Positions 24,721 to 38,800 of a DNA stretch of 64,000 nucleotides are shown piece after piece. The number at the start of each line of letters is the position of its first letter. The first letter of the stretch is position 1. The notes beneath the pieces were generated by a model that did not search any database, was not told the DNA's origin, and worked only from the letters and a program-made list of their open reading frames with translations. The stretch is from Morella rubra (Eukaryota > Streptophyta > Magnoliopsida > Fagales > Myricaceae): contig CM025854.1 of NCBI GenBank assembly GCA_003952965.2, forward strand, positions 12,087,105-12,151,104, given 5' to 3'. A program made the translations under genes and the position numbers.

Positions 24721-27700
24721 AACCAAAGGTATGTATTTCTTATTTTTTTTTTCTCAATTTAACGTTGTTGTTGATCTGACGGTTCCTAGGTCGTTTCTGT
24801 GTGTCAGTGTGTTCTGTTATTTTGATCGGTTTGATTTAGCTCGCGTGGGATGTTGTATGATTGTTTTCTTAATATATCATTGTGAAATTTGCTCAAGCAT
24901 TGTTGATCTTCCTTTGAGAAAAGGATTTGGTCACACTGTTAGTGATGGGAGTATAATTTCCAATGACCGTGTGAAAAGTAATTGTGACATGGGTTTTGGA
25001 TTCTGAGGCAGTTCGAGAAATTTAAGTTGCTTTTTGGCTTAAAATTAAAAATTAGTGGCTCAATTATCTACTGGAGTGTGATATGAGAGTTCTGTTCTAG
25101 GTTGAATAGAGATGTAGAAGTAATGTAATAGCAAAAGTTCTTTCTTTTATATTTTGGGAGAATTTGATATTTGAGCCTGAATTCTAAACCAGTTACCCTC
25201 TTGAACTGAGGTTTATGCCGTGGCTTGGGAAATATCCTATCTGGGAATTATATCAAACAAGTTGGCATTCATAAGAATTAGGAGCAGTTCTTCGTAGAGT
25301 GCTTTTTACAAAGCTCCTATTTTATATCATGCCCCAGACACTTGCATGCGGGCAATTTGTGGTGGGTGAGGATGATGGTGTGTCTGAATTTCTTAATTCC
25401 AAAGGACTTTTTGGACGATTGACTGTAGATGGGGAAGTGGTTTTGGTAAGGGTTAATGAATGTTATTGTGCAGACATGATTAGTGGGTTTTTACGAACCA
25501 ACATCTCCGGGTAAAAGACAGACCCGGTGAACTGCCTTATATGTACTCTGCTCGCAACTTTCATTTGCCTAAATGAAAGCAGGGCTTGGTGGCCATTCCT
25601 GGCTGGTGGCTGATAGGCCGGAGGAAGTCTTTCACCATGGAATTTGTATGGCTGTTTTTTGACCTTCAAGATGGTAACACAATCGTAGTAGGAAAGAAAT
25701 GAGGTACGTATGTAAGTTTTAGTGCCAATATGTCCAACCATCAAATTATAGCATGTTCTGATCAGCCTCTGGTAACGTCTTTAGATTTACAGGCAAACAT
25801 CATACTGGAGACAGAGATGCATGATGGTGTCTGATTGAGGTTATTTTGAGCCCGCTAGTGTGGTCAGAAGTTGTTGATGGACTTTAAGTCTGTTGAGACG
25901 CATGATTGTGCCCTCTTGAGTTAGTTTCATTGAGTTATTTTGGAATTGTTTCCATAAATTCCTATAGGGAGTGTTGGGAATGTGCAGGAACTGGCTGCCA
26001 TTCTGGGTTGTAGATTCTCCTCACTTCCGATGACATACCTTTACTTCTTTGTTTTGAGGCAGTTTCAGGACTTAAGGTCAATCTATCTAAGTCTGAGGTT
26101 ATTCCCATAGGGAGTGTTGGGAATGTTCAGGAATGTTGGGTATGATTGTTGGTGTGGAGAGTAAGATTTGATAACTTTTTTCCAGACATCTTGGGGGATG
26201 GTAAAGGGGGATGTGATAGCTATGTTCAATGAATTTGCGCAGAATGAGAGGTTTGTCAAAAGTTTGAATGCTACTTATATTGTTCTTATTCCAAAAAAAG
26301 TGGGAGCGGTTGAGTTACGATTCACAGGAAGGTGGCATTTACTCTGCTCGAAACTGTTGGCTTGGGGGTGAAGGGACTGTGGGATGTTTGTCGGCTTCTG
26401 ATGAGGACTTAATTTGGAATTATGTGATGGGTCTGAGGAGGCAGCTTGATGGGTTAGTTGACTAGTTGAAAAAAAAAGAAGGCATGCGCTGTTCCAGATC
26501 CAGAAAAGCAGCTCCCGGATTCGATTCAGCATCCACATGAGCACCTAAAACAACACTACGTAACTCATGCCCACCTGGAACTTTCTTTTGAGAATAACCC
26601 TTCTGTATTTGGTGGTGTTTATGGAGGGAAAGAAATAGTAGATGTTTTGATAATAAGGCGTCTTTGTTGGAGTGCTTAAAGGGACATATGCTGCAGTCTC
26701 TTTTCTTATGGGCTAATTTGTTGTTGGGTTTTCCTTTTTGGACTCTTTCGGATTTCAGTAGTTTTTTAGCTTGTATGCTTTAGTTGTTTCAGTATAGTCT
26801 TTTGTACTGTTAACACTTTTTTTCTTCAATAAAATTTTTTCTTACTTAAAAAAAGAAGAAGAAGAGTGCTTTTAGACTTTTTTTGAAGTAAGAAGTTCAC
26901 TGAGAGAAACAATGATATGCAACTCAAGTACATGAGAGTTATGAAAGAGAAAAGCACTTTAAGAGGTGAGTAACAATGGAAAATCAGGGAAATAGGGAGC
27001 AGAGAAACGACCATAGATTGCAATAAAAGTTATGTTTTTTGACTTGCCAGATTTCTTGTGATTCCTTATCAGTTGAATTGTAGCCGCTTTGATACTGAAT
27101 AGTTTCTTAGCAATTCTGATGAAAAGTTGACATAAATATGTGAATATGTGTGTTAATTTCTGTTATATTGAACAGCTGATAATGCTGCTGAAATTCAATG
27201 TCTTAATGAAGTGTTTTGCTGCTTGTCAACTTTACTGCAGAAACTATGCAAAAGGACTGTGAGGCATCCTTGAAATGCCTCCAGAGCCAGGGAGTCCCTT
27301 ACAACCTGCAGTGTAATGGGAATTCTATACATAACTTTAAAGAGCTTAAAGATGAAATTAGTACTCACCATGGTAGGGATGTTGAGCCTGACCGACCATT
27401 GGGTAGCAAGTTTCCTGAGCAGCCTAATGATTTTCACAACAAACCTACCTACCAACATGATTTTGGCACCTGGTCGACTTTCCATTTTGACTCTCAAAAG
27501 GTGCAGCAGTGCCAGATTAATTCTTTTGAAAGCCAGTTCTACCAATTTCCGGTGGAGAATCCGTTTCAGTATCTTCCATTTAATATGATTGCTCAAGGTC
27601 ATCCATATGATTTCCAAGTTCAAGATTTTCAGTATTTTGTGGTCATAGACTTTGAGGCGACCTGCGACAAGGATAGAAACCCCCACCCACAAGAGATAAT

Positions 27701-30520
27701 TGAGTTTCCATCTGTTATTGTGAGTAGTCTAACTGGCCAGCTGGAAGCATGTTTTCAGACATATGTGCGGCCAACTTGCAATCAGCTTCTGAGTGATTTC
27801 TGCAAGGGTCTGACTGGTATCCAGCAAATTCAGGTTTGTTCTGAACTCAGTTTGCGCACAATTCTAGGAACAAAATGTAGCAAGCTGAGCGGTCAGTTGC
27901 AATACTGCATTGATATTGCAACACTGCTCAAGAAGTGGGCTCCAACTTCTCCCTTGAGACTTGTTTTACTGAAATGAAGGACTATAAAAACTGTATGCTT
28001 GTCTTTGATGGATCTTTTCATTATTTTTCTTTCCTTTTTTATTTTTTATTTTATAATCTTAGTTTAGTGCCTCGAAAATTTCTGGGCATACAAATTAGGA
28101 TTTTGATTGAGATTTTCTGTAATACGAGCAGCTTCTTTGAAATTGTCAATGTCCATGTGCTTTACACTTTTGTTAATGAAGTTCTACTTCAGACTGGTAC
28201 ACCATGTCTATTTGTCTCTGAGTTGTGGATTTTAGCATTCTGGAGATATGGCAGATGGTTAAACAACATTAGAGTCCTGAGGAAAAGATATTCATGGGAA
28301 GTGCTAATTTGCATTTCAGATCCCGGTCTTTAGTACACCAGCCACATTTACAGACATGCAAACATAGGGAAAAAGATCGGTGGGATGCTGGTCGGCTGCC
28401 TGAGAAACGTATATTGTCAGTATCAGCCTTAGGTTATGGTCTTTCTGCAATCATGATCGAGGTCATGATATGTTTGCTTTTCATCTTTAGGTACGGATAT
28501 ATTAAATGCTATATAGTCATTTATCTTTTGGAGGAGCAATTAATTGCTATGCATAATCTATGCTTGTCAAAAGGGACATGCTGACATGCGCATTACCTTA
28601 TCGTGATTTTGGATGTGTGTGCAATTTCATGTTAATCTTAGTGGAATATTGGTCTGTGTACAGGTATGGTGGTGTTATTGGGGAAAAGCTTACAGAATCA
28701 ATGCTATTGGAATTTACCGGTCAATTATACCTTATAAGAGCTTGTGAAGTTTAACGAATTGTGTCGATTATTAACAAATGGACAGTTTTAAGTTGTGGCA
28801 AATATTGCTTGGTAATTTTTGAGTGGTGAAATTGAGTGAAAAGAAAAGAGATTGGAGACTGTTTCAAGGATATTTATCTTTATGTTTTGTTGATAAGTGG
28901 TTATAGCTATGTTCCAAGTTGGTTCAGTAATATGGAGGTGGAAAGGATTTACATAGTGTTCATTGGTATAGAAATAGTATTCTGAATGCCAGGAAAATCT
29001 AGTGTGTCATGACATTGAACATGCCACAACTGGTCCGTGAGCAACTTGTTGGGATCAACTTGAACTCCAAATCATGTTCGGTTCTCACCATTGATTAGCT
29101 GTCTCTGGAGCTCAACGTTGGCTCCTCCCCTCTCTCATGTTTGACCGAATAGAGTGGAGAGTATGGGGATGCCATTGGAGACACTTTATATTGATCATGA
29201 CTTAAGTGAGAGTGATAATCAGACTGGGCCAAGTTAGTTTGAGGACGATGGTACAGTAGAGAGCTATTAGCCCTAAGATGAAGGCTGAAGAGATATTATT
29301 AGCCCTAGAGGGGTACTAAGAACTTATATAGGTACATGGTCTTTGTAATTGGAGTCCAAAAGCCGATCAACGATATGACTGTTGCACACAAAAGTTGTAT
29401 GCATTGCATCTATTCACACCGTTCAACATTTGCATATATGGACACAAACATGTTGCTCTTAACATATACTATAAATATAAAGCAAGAAATGCTATGCCAC
29501 TTAGCTCAACTAAATCTAAACTGTCCACTGATTGGAGTCAGCTGTAATGTATTAGTCAAATAATGTTGTGTAGTGCCTAAACAATAAATTGAATTTGGAT
29601 AATATTTTTTGACACGTATAGGACCGTGCTGAACCTGATGAAATATGTTACTAAATATACATGAAATGAGACTTGTATGAGAACCATACTGGATTCTGCA
29701 TCTATGCACCGTGCTGTGTAACAACAAGGGTCTTAATGTTAAAAAATTTGTGCTTATGAGGTTTAACTTTGTTCTTTATATATTGTCTGCTGCCAGGTGG
29801 ACAGAGGTGTTACCCTAAGTGAGGCTCTCCTTAGGCATGACAAATGGCTTGAGAAGAAGGGTATTAAGAACACCAACTTTGCTGTGGTGACATGGTCAAA
29901 TTGGGATTGTCGAGTGATGCTGGAATCTGAGTGTCGATTCAAGAAAATCAGAAAGCCTCCTTATTTTAACCGGTAAAATACTGCAGATACTGAAACTATT
30001 GTTTTTTGAACTCTTTGCACCCAGATACGATCTGATTTAAGCTCTCTGCTGGTCTTCTTTTCTTAGATGGATCAACTTAAAGGTTCCTTTCCGTGAGGTT
30101 TTTGGTGGTGTGAGGTGCAATCTTAAGGAGGCAGTTGAAATGGCAGGCTTGGCATGGCAGGGCCGTGCTCACTGTGGCCTGGATGATGCGAAAAATACTG
30201 CTCGTCTACTTGCACTCCTCATGCACAAGGGTTTCAAATTCTCCATTACAAACTCCCTGATGTGGCAGACAACTGACTGTTCATTGATGTGGAAGCAGTC
30301 TCCAGAGCCCGTGTCTTTTTCCCCTCATCAGCCACAGAAACTGAAGGATATGCATGTTCCTGTTTTCAACTACCACCCTTATTGTTTCTGTGGGGTGAAG
30401 AGCAGCAGAGGGATGGTCCGGAAGCCAGGGCCGAAGCAAGGGAGCATTTTCTTTGGGTGTGGGAACTGGACTGCCACAAGAGGAGCCTTCTGTCAGTACT
30501 TTGAATGGGTTTCTCCCTGA
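24707..30520 (+). CDS. ERI1-like 3'-5' exoribonuclease with C-terminal GRF zinc finger
   Basis: This is an intact host gene with four coding exons: 24707-24728, 27241-27833, 29797-29972 and 30067-30520. All introns are GT-AG and the sum is 1,245 nt, giving 414 aa. The first ~130 residues are low-complexity and poorly conserved. The DEDDh exonuclease domain (about 135-330) keeps its catalytic set: the DFEAT motif gives D and E, the second D is in WSNWDCR, and the final H and D are in HCGLDDAKNTARL. The C-terminus (about 365-412) is a zf-GRF finger (YCFCGVKSSRG, IFFGCGNW, FCQYFEW). The ERI1/3'hExo family trims structured RNA 3' ends (histone mRNA, 5.8S or other rRNA, siRNA); GRF fingers bind single-stranded nucleic acid. 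The substrate here is inferred, not shown. The start could equally be the ATG at 24710. The last exon ends in VSP-stop. Introns are long (2.5 and 2.0 kb) and the first holds a LINE. Confidence 0.93.
25967..26860 (+). mobile_element. L1-type LINE remnant in the ERI1-like first coding intron
   Basis: Recognisable reverse-transcriptase pieces are IPIGSVGNVQELAAILGCR (25975-26040), CFEAVSGLKVNLSKSEVIPI (26055-26115) and MVKGDVIAMFNEF...LIPKK (26195-26305). The C-terminal block WRERNSRCFDNKASLLECLK follows (about 26620-26680). Behind it is a 3' untranslated stretch ending in an A-rich tail at about 26840-26855. The RT pieces are not in their normal order. The element is truncated and has many frame breaks. 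It lies in the sense orientation within the host intron. Confidence 0.75.
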
Positions 30521-30720
30521 CCGGGAGTGTGAGAAGATTTCTTCAACTGGAGTATATGAAGACTTCTCTTGATCTCCCATGGTCATATCCTAAGTTTCTT
30601 AAAATATGTTCTGTAAAAAATGAAAAAAGAAGGGGAAGTAGTCGGTTGTCTCCTAATGGAAGCAAGTGTGCCTTAGAGCTGCTTGGTGAGGTCTCTGCTT
30701 CATACACATAAATAGTTGGC

Positions 30721-31920
30721 TCAATTGCGTTATAGTGTGTCTGTTAAAGACCAAATTAGTTTTCTAAGGAAAGGGAGCTCCAACCTGTAAAGCTGACTTA
30801 TTATTGACTGGAGAACAACTGGGAATGTGAGGAATGGGTAGTTAGGATGGTGCTTTTACATGCTCAGGCATGCTAAGGTTATCTTAAATAATTTGCGAGA
30901 TAGGTACACTTACCTTAATGCTTTTCTAATGGGAATCAGTAGATCACCTTGGCCTGGTTTGCTGCATTTTATTTGTTTGAGATTAGCTTCCTGTTGCTTT
31001 TGTCTTGTGGATCCAAATTGTTTGTTTTTCCTACAATGCCCTCTGTTCACAGAGGTAGCCTTGCGGTTTGCATCATAAAGTAAGGAGGTTGCTGCCGCTT
31101 CTTGAAATCTCCCATCCTTTGCACATTCAGAAGCTTTGATACAAGATTTGAGGTGTCTAACATTGAAATAATTAAAGCAGACAGGAGTTTGAATTTTTTT
31201 CTTGAAGCAGAAGCCACTCAAAATTTTAAGATTAGAATTATTTCTAAATTTGAGGTCCATATTTCCATCAAAGTTTTAAGTTAGATTTGAATAGTGACTT
31301 GGCACTATGAATAAAATGTTCTCGATAATTTTGGGGTAAACTTAATGGTAGTTCGGAGTTCAAATTACAAAATGAGTGGTAGTTAGAGGATACAAAATAT
31401 AATTTTTTCTTATTTTTCATTACTCACTCATGTAATTATTGCATGCACCATGACTAGCTGGTCGTCGAGATTGACATTTAATTACAGAACTTTCTTATTG
31501 TTGCTTTACTTGTGTGGCAGATGAAAAATCTATATGAAAACAGGTGATAGCAGAAGGAAGAAGGATAGTTTGTTAATGTGAGATATGAAGATAAAGGAGA
31601 GATATCTATGGCTTCTTGCAGTAAGAAGAAGTAGTTGTTTCACGTTGGGATCTAATATTTTATTAGAAAAACGCATGTGATGTTGTATTCAGAATGAATA
31701 AATGCAAAGTATTGACTGTCCTTGCAAAGATCCATTTACACAATATGCTTGTAGCCACAATAATAAGTCAGGACTTGATAAGCCCAATTGTCATGATTAT
31801 AAGGATTACATCCCTCTACTGCTCACATTAGTACTCTCAGCTGGATAAAATCAGGGGATCAACTTTGAGCTGGGAGGTCTGTTTGAAGTGTTCAAATCAG
31901 GGGATTTTTTTTTCTCTTTT
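30721..31920. other. Intergenic region downstream of the ERI1-like gene
   Basis: The 3' untranslated region of the ERI1-like gene probably occupies the first few hundred bases. I see no gene, tRNA or clear transposon end in the remainder. Open frames here are short and lack recognisable motifs. Confidence 0.5.
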
Positions 31921-32178
31921 ACCGGCAGAGTTGTAGCTCAGTTGGTATCATCCAAGTTCACTAACTCCATAGTCGTGAGTTCGAGTGGACATAAGTTGAA
32001 ATTGTTTACGAAAATAAAGTTAGACTACTGAGACCTGGCCTGGAGGGACTTAGGACTAGTTAATGGTCTTGCTAGGGTTGTAGTGACGGACTCACCCATT
32101 GGGCAATAACTGTGGTCACATCTAGAGAAGGTTGTTACATTAGTTAGCCTCACTCCCTTTTGATTAGAAAAAAAAAAG
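31921..32178 (+). mobile_element. tRNA-derived SINE-like element
   Basis: A tRNA-like head with an A box (GTAGCTCAGTTGGTATCA, about 31932) and a B box (GAGTTCGAGT, about 31977) is followed by an unrelated body of about 180 bp ending in a run of ten A (about 32168-32178). The head lacks a paired acceptor stem, so it is not a working tRNA. This layout (RNA polymerase III promoter, body, A tail) is that of a plant SINE. Target duplications were not clear by eye. Confidence 0.65.
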
Positions 32179-32629
32179 TTGCGTCTACTGAGAGTTAAAA
32201 GACTTAAGAATTTCTGATTCGGGAATGGCTTCCTAATTTAATGCTAAACGTTACCCACGCTTATCTTTAATACTTGCTTTCCTGATTTCGGCGATGTAAT
32301 ACTCGCAACGAGTACTGGTACTGAGGAGCCCAATCAACTTCCTCTGGTAAGCGGATCTAAATGACTAGATAAGGAAAATTCAGTTCATTTTTTCCTGGGT
32401 CAATTTGATGCTAGCACCGTTGCTATTAAACATTCGGCAAAATAACTAAGCCCCGGTTCGAGAGCTGGATAATACGCACAAAATACCAATATACTTCCTT
32501 TCCTTTTGAGTACGTAAAATTATGAGGGAAGAGTTTGTTAGTATCATTGGTTAGGCACATTATTGGAATTTGGGCACTTATAGGAGAAAGAGACGATGGC
32601 TTCAAAAATACAACAAGCGGAAACCAAAG

Positions 32630-32635
32630 TTTATT
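32630..32635 (-). terminator. Likely polyadenylation signal of RBR
   Basis: TTTATT on the plus strand reads AATAAA on the minus strand, about 210 bp downstream of the RBR stop codon (32844). This is a suitable position for a plant polyadenylation element. It is not proof of the cleavage site. Confidence 0.45.
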
Positions 32636-32843
32636 ACATTAGTCAGTCAGAGCCACCTACATTTTTCATGATCCGTAGCTAACTTTAAATAAGCACATGG
32701 GCATGGTGGCGGCCACTCTACAACAACTAAACCGCTCGTAACATACCCCATGCCACAAGCTTAGAACAAGCATAGGTTAAAATATGTGAAGAATGAGAGA
32801 CGAATTAGAATTTACAAAAGGGGTCACACCGTGTCAAATCAAA

Positions 32844-35800
32844 TTAGGAGTCAGGTTGCTCAGACTTCATTGGTACGCCCGATGATGAGGCACAACTCCC
32901 ATTTTGAAGGTAGAGGCTGTTGGCCACCATAGAATCACTAACCAAGCCAACATCAACGTCATCAAAATTTAGGGTGCCTCTGACCTTTCTGGTCCTGAAG
33001 AAAAAAGCAATGCAGATGAAGACATAGACATATTACAAAAAGGAAAAAGAAGGAAAAAATGATCAAACCTTAAGAAGTTGAAGTCCTATAGAAAGCATAC
33101 CCATTCAAGCGGTTATTGATGGCACTAAGATCTTTTGAAGGGCTCTGATATGCATGAGTACTCTCTCCCACGCAAGCATAGTAACTTTTTGAGCTATGTG
33201 AGATTAGGGCATCCATCTGTAGACATGCTTCAATTAATTTCAAAGGAATTGACAATTTAGTCAAAGGATATCTAGCTCCTAATTTAAGAATTTCAACTTA
33301 TTTCGATATGAAATTTATCATTGAGATCAGTCACTACATTGTCATCATTCAGTACTTTTTTGGCAAATATGACAATCCCAATCAAAAAAGGAAGTAGAAG
33401 ATCACATTGACCTGAAGGAAATAGGTGAACTTATAACCGCTAGCATAACAAGTTGAACGCAAAATGCACTTCTCTAAAAGGGGTATGCTAAGACCAGGAA
33501 CACCTAAAAACTGAATAGCATACTTTCAAATATCTAAAATGACTTCACATTAACATGAGGTCTACTTTCTCCAGATTCTCTTTGACCTTACTCTAGTAGG
33601 CATATCAATATGTGGGGTCGACTAATTTGAAAAAGAAGAGAAACAAGCAAAACTGCAAAATGAGGACACTAAAGAAACATCCAAGTACCTTTGATGATCG
33701 CAATGGAGAGACGTACACATTATGTGCTGCTGATACTTTCTTTGGGGACATATCAGGGAGACTGGGGAAAGAAGATATTTTAGGTGATCCAGGACATTGA
33801 GCTAATCACCCAGGACAGACAGAAGAAGCAGATCAGGCAAGGGCTAGTAGGATAGAAGTCACAAAGGACACCAAACAGAATGACCACAACAGGGGCATAC
33901 CATCATTATTATTGTTGACTTCAGGAACTCGGTTAGTTCTTGCAGTGGTTCCGGCAGGGTCAAGTTCAACCAGAAGAGGCTTTACGGTAGGAATAAAGAT
34001 TTCATTGTAAAATGTGATGATATCAACATGTTCCTGTGATGTTCTCTGTTTCCAGACCATTCCGAGAGTGAGAACTTGAACAGAATATTGTAGTCAAATG
34101 GAGATTAGGCAACATACCCCATTGCGCCGTGCTGATGACCAATCAACAAACACACTACGGAAAACTTGTGGTTTGCATTGTGGTTGCTTCCTATAGTTGT
34201 AAATAATTTCTCTAAAGGTCAGGGTAAGTTGAGATATCTGCAGACCAGAACAGGGCAAGAGTAAGAAAAAGGAAAGCGATTGAACAGCAGCCCAAAAAGT
34301 CTCACATAGTCATCAAAGCAAAAACCTTCGCTACTCCATAGAAACAACAAAGGATGATTTGGTCAATATGACGGTTGAAGAACAGAGATGTCCTCTGACT
34401 TAGTATTTGTTGAAAAATACAGTAGACATTCTCCCTAATCTGCTGAGATAGTTGTAGCCTTTCAACCATGCCATTGATTCTGACAGCTGCCAACTTTGTT
34501 ATCTTGAAAGCCAAAGCAAATAACATATAGTCGTCAGTGAAACTAAAACTACATAGCAAAATAAAAGTTATCATTTTCCATAATTTGCAAAATATAAATT
34601 TGAACATGCACAGCACAATCAATGTGGCAAAAAAGCAGTAGTGGAACACATCCACTTCAAGACTGGTCCCAATAACCTCAATGCCCAACCAGCCAATTGG
34701 TAAGCAGTTTGATGAATGTGTCAAACTACTGCATGATTTATCATCCTAAGACCTATAAAAGCTTCAAATTGGATGGCTCCAAAAGATACCAGAATAAATA
34801 TTGCTCCAGTGCTCCATATGCATAGTGCCATAAAATCTAATAAACACCATCCCTTGGCAACCCGTTCCTCCCTCCCTCACCCCAGAGTTCCCCAACAAGG
34901 TGAAAGGAAAAAAAAGGGAGACAAATTCCTTCAAAAACCTTGGCCAAATCAATGATGCATCTGATATCCAACTTAAGTATATCTAATACCTTGATGAAGA
35001 ATATGTTGATTCCGGTTTCTGCACATGTTTCCCCTCCACCACCTGGATGCGGTCGTGTTGGACTGCATACATCAATATCCAAATGCAGAACCTTGGTAAA
35101 TAACGGCCATAAAAATCAAAACATCCAAGTCAACTAGATCAACCACTTTCTGCATTCTGAGATGATATCTACATCAAATAGTACCTAGCAAATACAGACT
35201 GCAAAGCAGGAGCAGGTGGTGGTAGTTTTGATTTAAGGTTACTCAGAAGACGATCCTTGACCGGTGACGTAAAGGAATTCCTCTCTACCAATACACTTCG
35301 AAAATCTGTGCAGAGTCTCTTTGGAGACCTGATATCCCCATTCTGACCTGAATCACAATAATAGTATCATACATATGTTACTAAAACGATGTTACATTTT
35401 ATTTAACAAAATAACGCTATCCCAACTTCTGTGTAAGTATCTTCGTGTCTTAACTTGGCACTAAAGGAATAAACCTTAACTACAAATGCAGTGAGTTGCA
35501 AGAACTCCTGTGCATACGCATCTTTTCTGATTACACATCCTTTCTGATTTATGAGAACTTATGCATTGCAGAGAATGACTTGTGTGATTTTGAGCAGCCA
35601 ATTAAAAGTATTTTAGAAAAGAGTAAATAACCCCTTACCTGGTGAAGTCTCGTGTTTCTGCAATGAAGGCACAGGAGGCACTCCTCCACAAGAAAATTTA
35701 TTAAGCATAGCAATTGCATCTAAAGATGGCATAGGTTCTGCCAATAACCCAAGACGATTAATTTCTGTAGAGAGACTAGGCCTTGCAACTACTAAGGAAT

Positions 35801-38800
35801 TATACATTGAGGAACCCTTTTCCCACACCATGCTCTCCAAAAGTCGTTCCTCCAATGCATTCAGATGTCGTCTCAATTCTCTGGGGAGGGATTCCTCATG
35901 TCTAATGAAACTCTCTATGACCTTGCTAAGATCAAAAGCTGTAATGCCAGTCCTCTCTAACACTGCAGGAAACAACATCGTGACGGTCTTATGAGTCGCC
36001 AGAACTAGTTCGGCAGAACAGGCAAGCATACATCTATGGAACCTATCATTGGTTAACAGAGATGTCAAATTGGTTGCGTGCAATATTTGGGCCTCAGCTC
36101 TACACATTGCTTCCAATACCCTATAATACAGGTTCAGTGCTTCAAGTTTTCGTTGTTCTGCCCAGACGTTGTCCATGAGGTTTGCACTTTGCAGATTTCC
36201 AGTAACACAACGCTCTCCCAGACTACTATTTGGAAATATAGCCTGCAATATTATATTGGCCCTGCATACTACGTCATCAGTTACATCCCTATCACATGAT
36301 GCCAGGAAACGCTCCAGCTCTGCTGAAGGTTTTGATGGAAGTGGAGAAATGACGGTCCGAAGCCACTTAGCAGTTGTCATTGCTGTGCTCACAGGTGTAG
36401 CTGCCATCCTTGAAACAGAACCACCAAGAATGCCATTTGCATGAGATGCAGGAGAGCACTGGGGAGATAGTGAACTTGTAATGGTCTTAGCAGGTGAGGC
36501 TATTAAGTCATATTTCCTCTGAAAAAAGGCAAAAATATCACTATAAACTCTCTCTTCCAAGATAAAAAGGAGCAGCAGTAACTACTCGCATCACTGTGTG
36601 TGATTTTAAACAACATATTTTATTCATTGAAAACCCACCTTGACCCCACTTAGATTTACAGAACCTCCAGAGAAGCTTCCTGAACCAAGTATGCTTTCCT
36701 CATCATTAATGAACATCCTCTCATCCAATTCACCCTTGCTACGAATTGCATCTTCATAATCCTTTTCCAAAATACCTAAACTGGATGGCAAGGATGAGTC
36801 CTCCAGTAGATCTTCAAAATATATCAAACCATCTGCATGGGTATCGAAATATCAGATATGTCAACTAAGCAAAATTATATATGCTAAAAGTCATAATCAG
36901 TGTGTTACACAAAAAAAATAAAGTCATAATCAACAGCTCCATAATAAGATCTGCGGGGAAATTTTCAATAACCTGTATCGATGTTCTCCAGGTTTTTGCT
37001 TCTATACTCAGACGCAGGACATGGTGTTTTCCTCAATATATCTGCTATTATATTGTTGGCCTTTTCCATTGATATCCTCAACTCATCTTCTGAGGTGTCA
37101 AAAATGTTGCAAAGTGATGCAAGGATGTCCACACCTTTCCCATCCTTCTTAACTGAACCACAAGTCAATAATTTCAGTACAAAAGAATTGAAAGTCTAAC
37201 TCCTGTCCATAAATTTAAGAAGAAAAGAAGAAAGATGGCCATGAATGACAAAAAAAAAAAAACCTAATTTCTGAAGAAAAAGGTCATTAACCAAGATCTG
37301 GCAAAAAAGAAACAAAATTACCAAAGCGTTGAGAGTCCTGGATATTGAAGTTTCTGAAGCGAACAGGAACATGAAGAATTAAGATAGCCTGTCACAGATT
37401 TCAATGAGCAGTAAGATAAATTTTTTACTAAGATCGTTGTGTGGTTCTACTCTTTATTAGTACACTGTAATGTTCTTCTTTTTAACACTCCAAAATCTTC
37501 TTAAAGTACAAAGGAAACAGTGCAGCCAAAAGAATATTATCAACGGTGTGAAATTGCCCACCAATAATGTATTATACATGAAAAATCTGTAAATTTCTTT
37601 TTCAGTTCATTCCACATTCTACACTTATAGCATAAAACACTTTAATCTATTTCCAGAAAAAGAAACTGCAAAATGTTATGCCCCTAACCGGACCACCATC
37701 CCAGTACTTTATTAAGAAAAGGAATTAAGTCAAGCAGAAATGTAACATACCAATATAGAAACCAAACCATTTGTGCAAGTCACCAAGTCCTTAAAACGGC
37801 TGAACGCATGTACACGGAGTGCCAAAAACAGCAACCAGCCAAAACGATGGTAGTCTGAGACATAACCAGATACATTAGCCGCAGCTGAGTGCTTGTCAAC
37901 AATTGTGTCACTTGTCGAGAAGAAATCCCGGTATGCGCGCATGTAGTACCTTGTATCATTAATCATAACGTAATGATGTCATTTAGGTAAGAACCAGGAA
38001 AAAATGTTCAAGAGAGTAGTAATGAAGTGCAATTGCTTATAGCCATCTAAAGAAGTTTCATCATAAAAGCCCTTTCAACTTTAAAGTTACACCATAAACA
38101 ATGAGAGATAATAGAAGAAAAAAAAAAGATACAAAAAAAAGGATACTCACTTGCTAAGATGACTCAGGTGCACAAAATCAGCCTGCAACTCCTTTGCCTG
38201 ATTAAAAGAAATGAATGCAGAATCATGAAAGGAACTACTCAAATAGAAATACAATTATGTACAGAAACAGACACATTCCTCTTAAAATGTAAGCATAGTT
38301 CTCTGTCCAATTCATACCTCAAGTCTGTTCTCCCAATCTGCACCATATAAACTGCTCAAAATTGGACCAGCCTTAACAACAAACTGCGGTATCTCCTTGA
38401 AGAAGTCCACAACACTGCGAAACAACAAGTTAGAAGATGCCAATCAGAGAAAAATATCAAGAGAGAGAGAGAGAGAGAGGGGAGGGGGGGAGAAAGTAAA
38501 ACTTAAAGATCAAAACATACTTCAGCTTTGCAACTCTCAGTATTTGGCATAGGGTAAAACCATTATCATCAGATCCCAGCTGCTCACCACCTCCACTCTT
38601 CTCACTCAGCCTTTTCACAGAATATAAAACAAATACAAACCAAAACCTTTCCGCTTCATCAGGCTGGTACAGACAAACAAAATTCAGTTTGGTTTCTATA
38701 ACAACCTTCCTTTCACGCTATTTCCACATCAACAGGAAAAAAGAGAGCAGAAAATTCTACCGTTCCATTTCCAATGGATGAACTATTCGTCAGTAGAACA

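Noticed and set aside
30281-30586. A 101-aa minus-strand frame opposite the last ERI1-like exon
   Set aside because: Antisense shadow of a well-supported coding exon.
31925-31995. A tRNA gene
   Set aside because: A and B boxes are good, but the acceptor stem does not pair and the body continues into a SINE-like tail.
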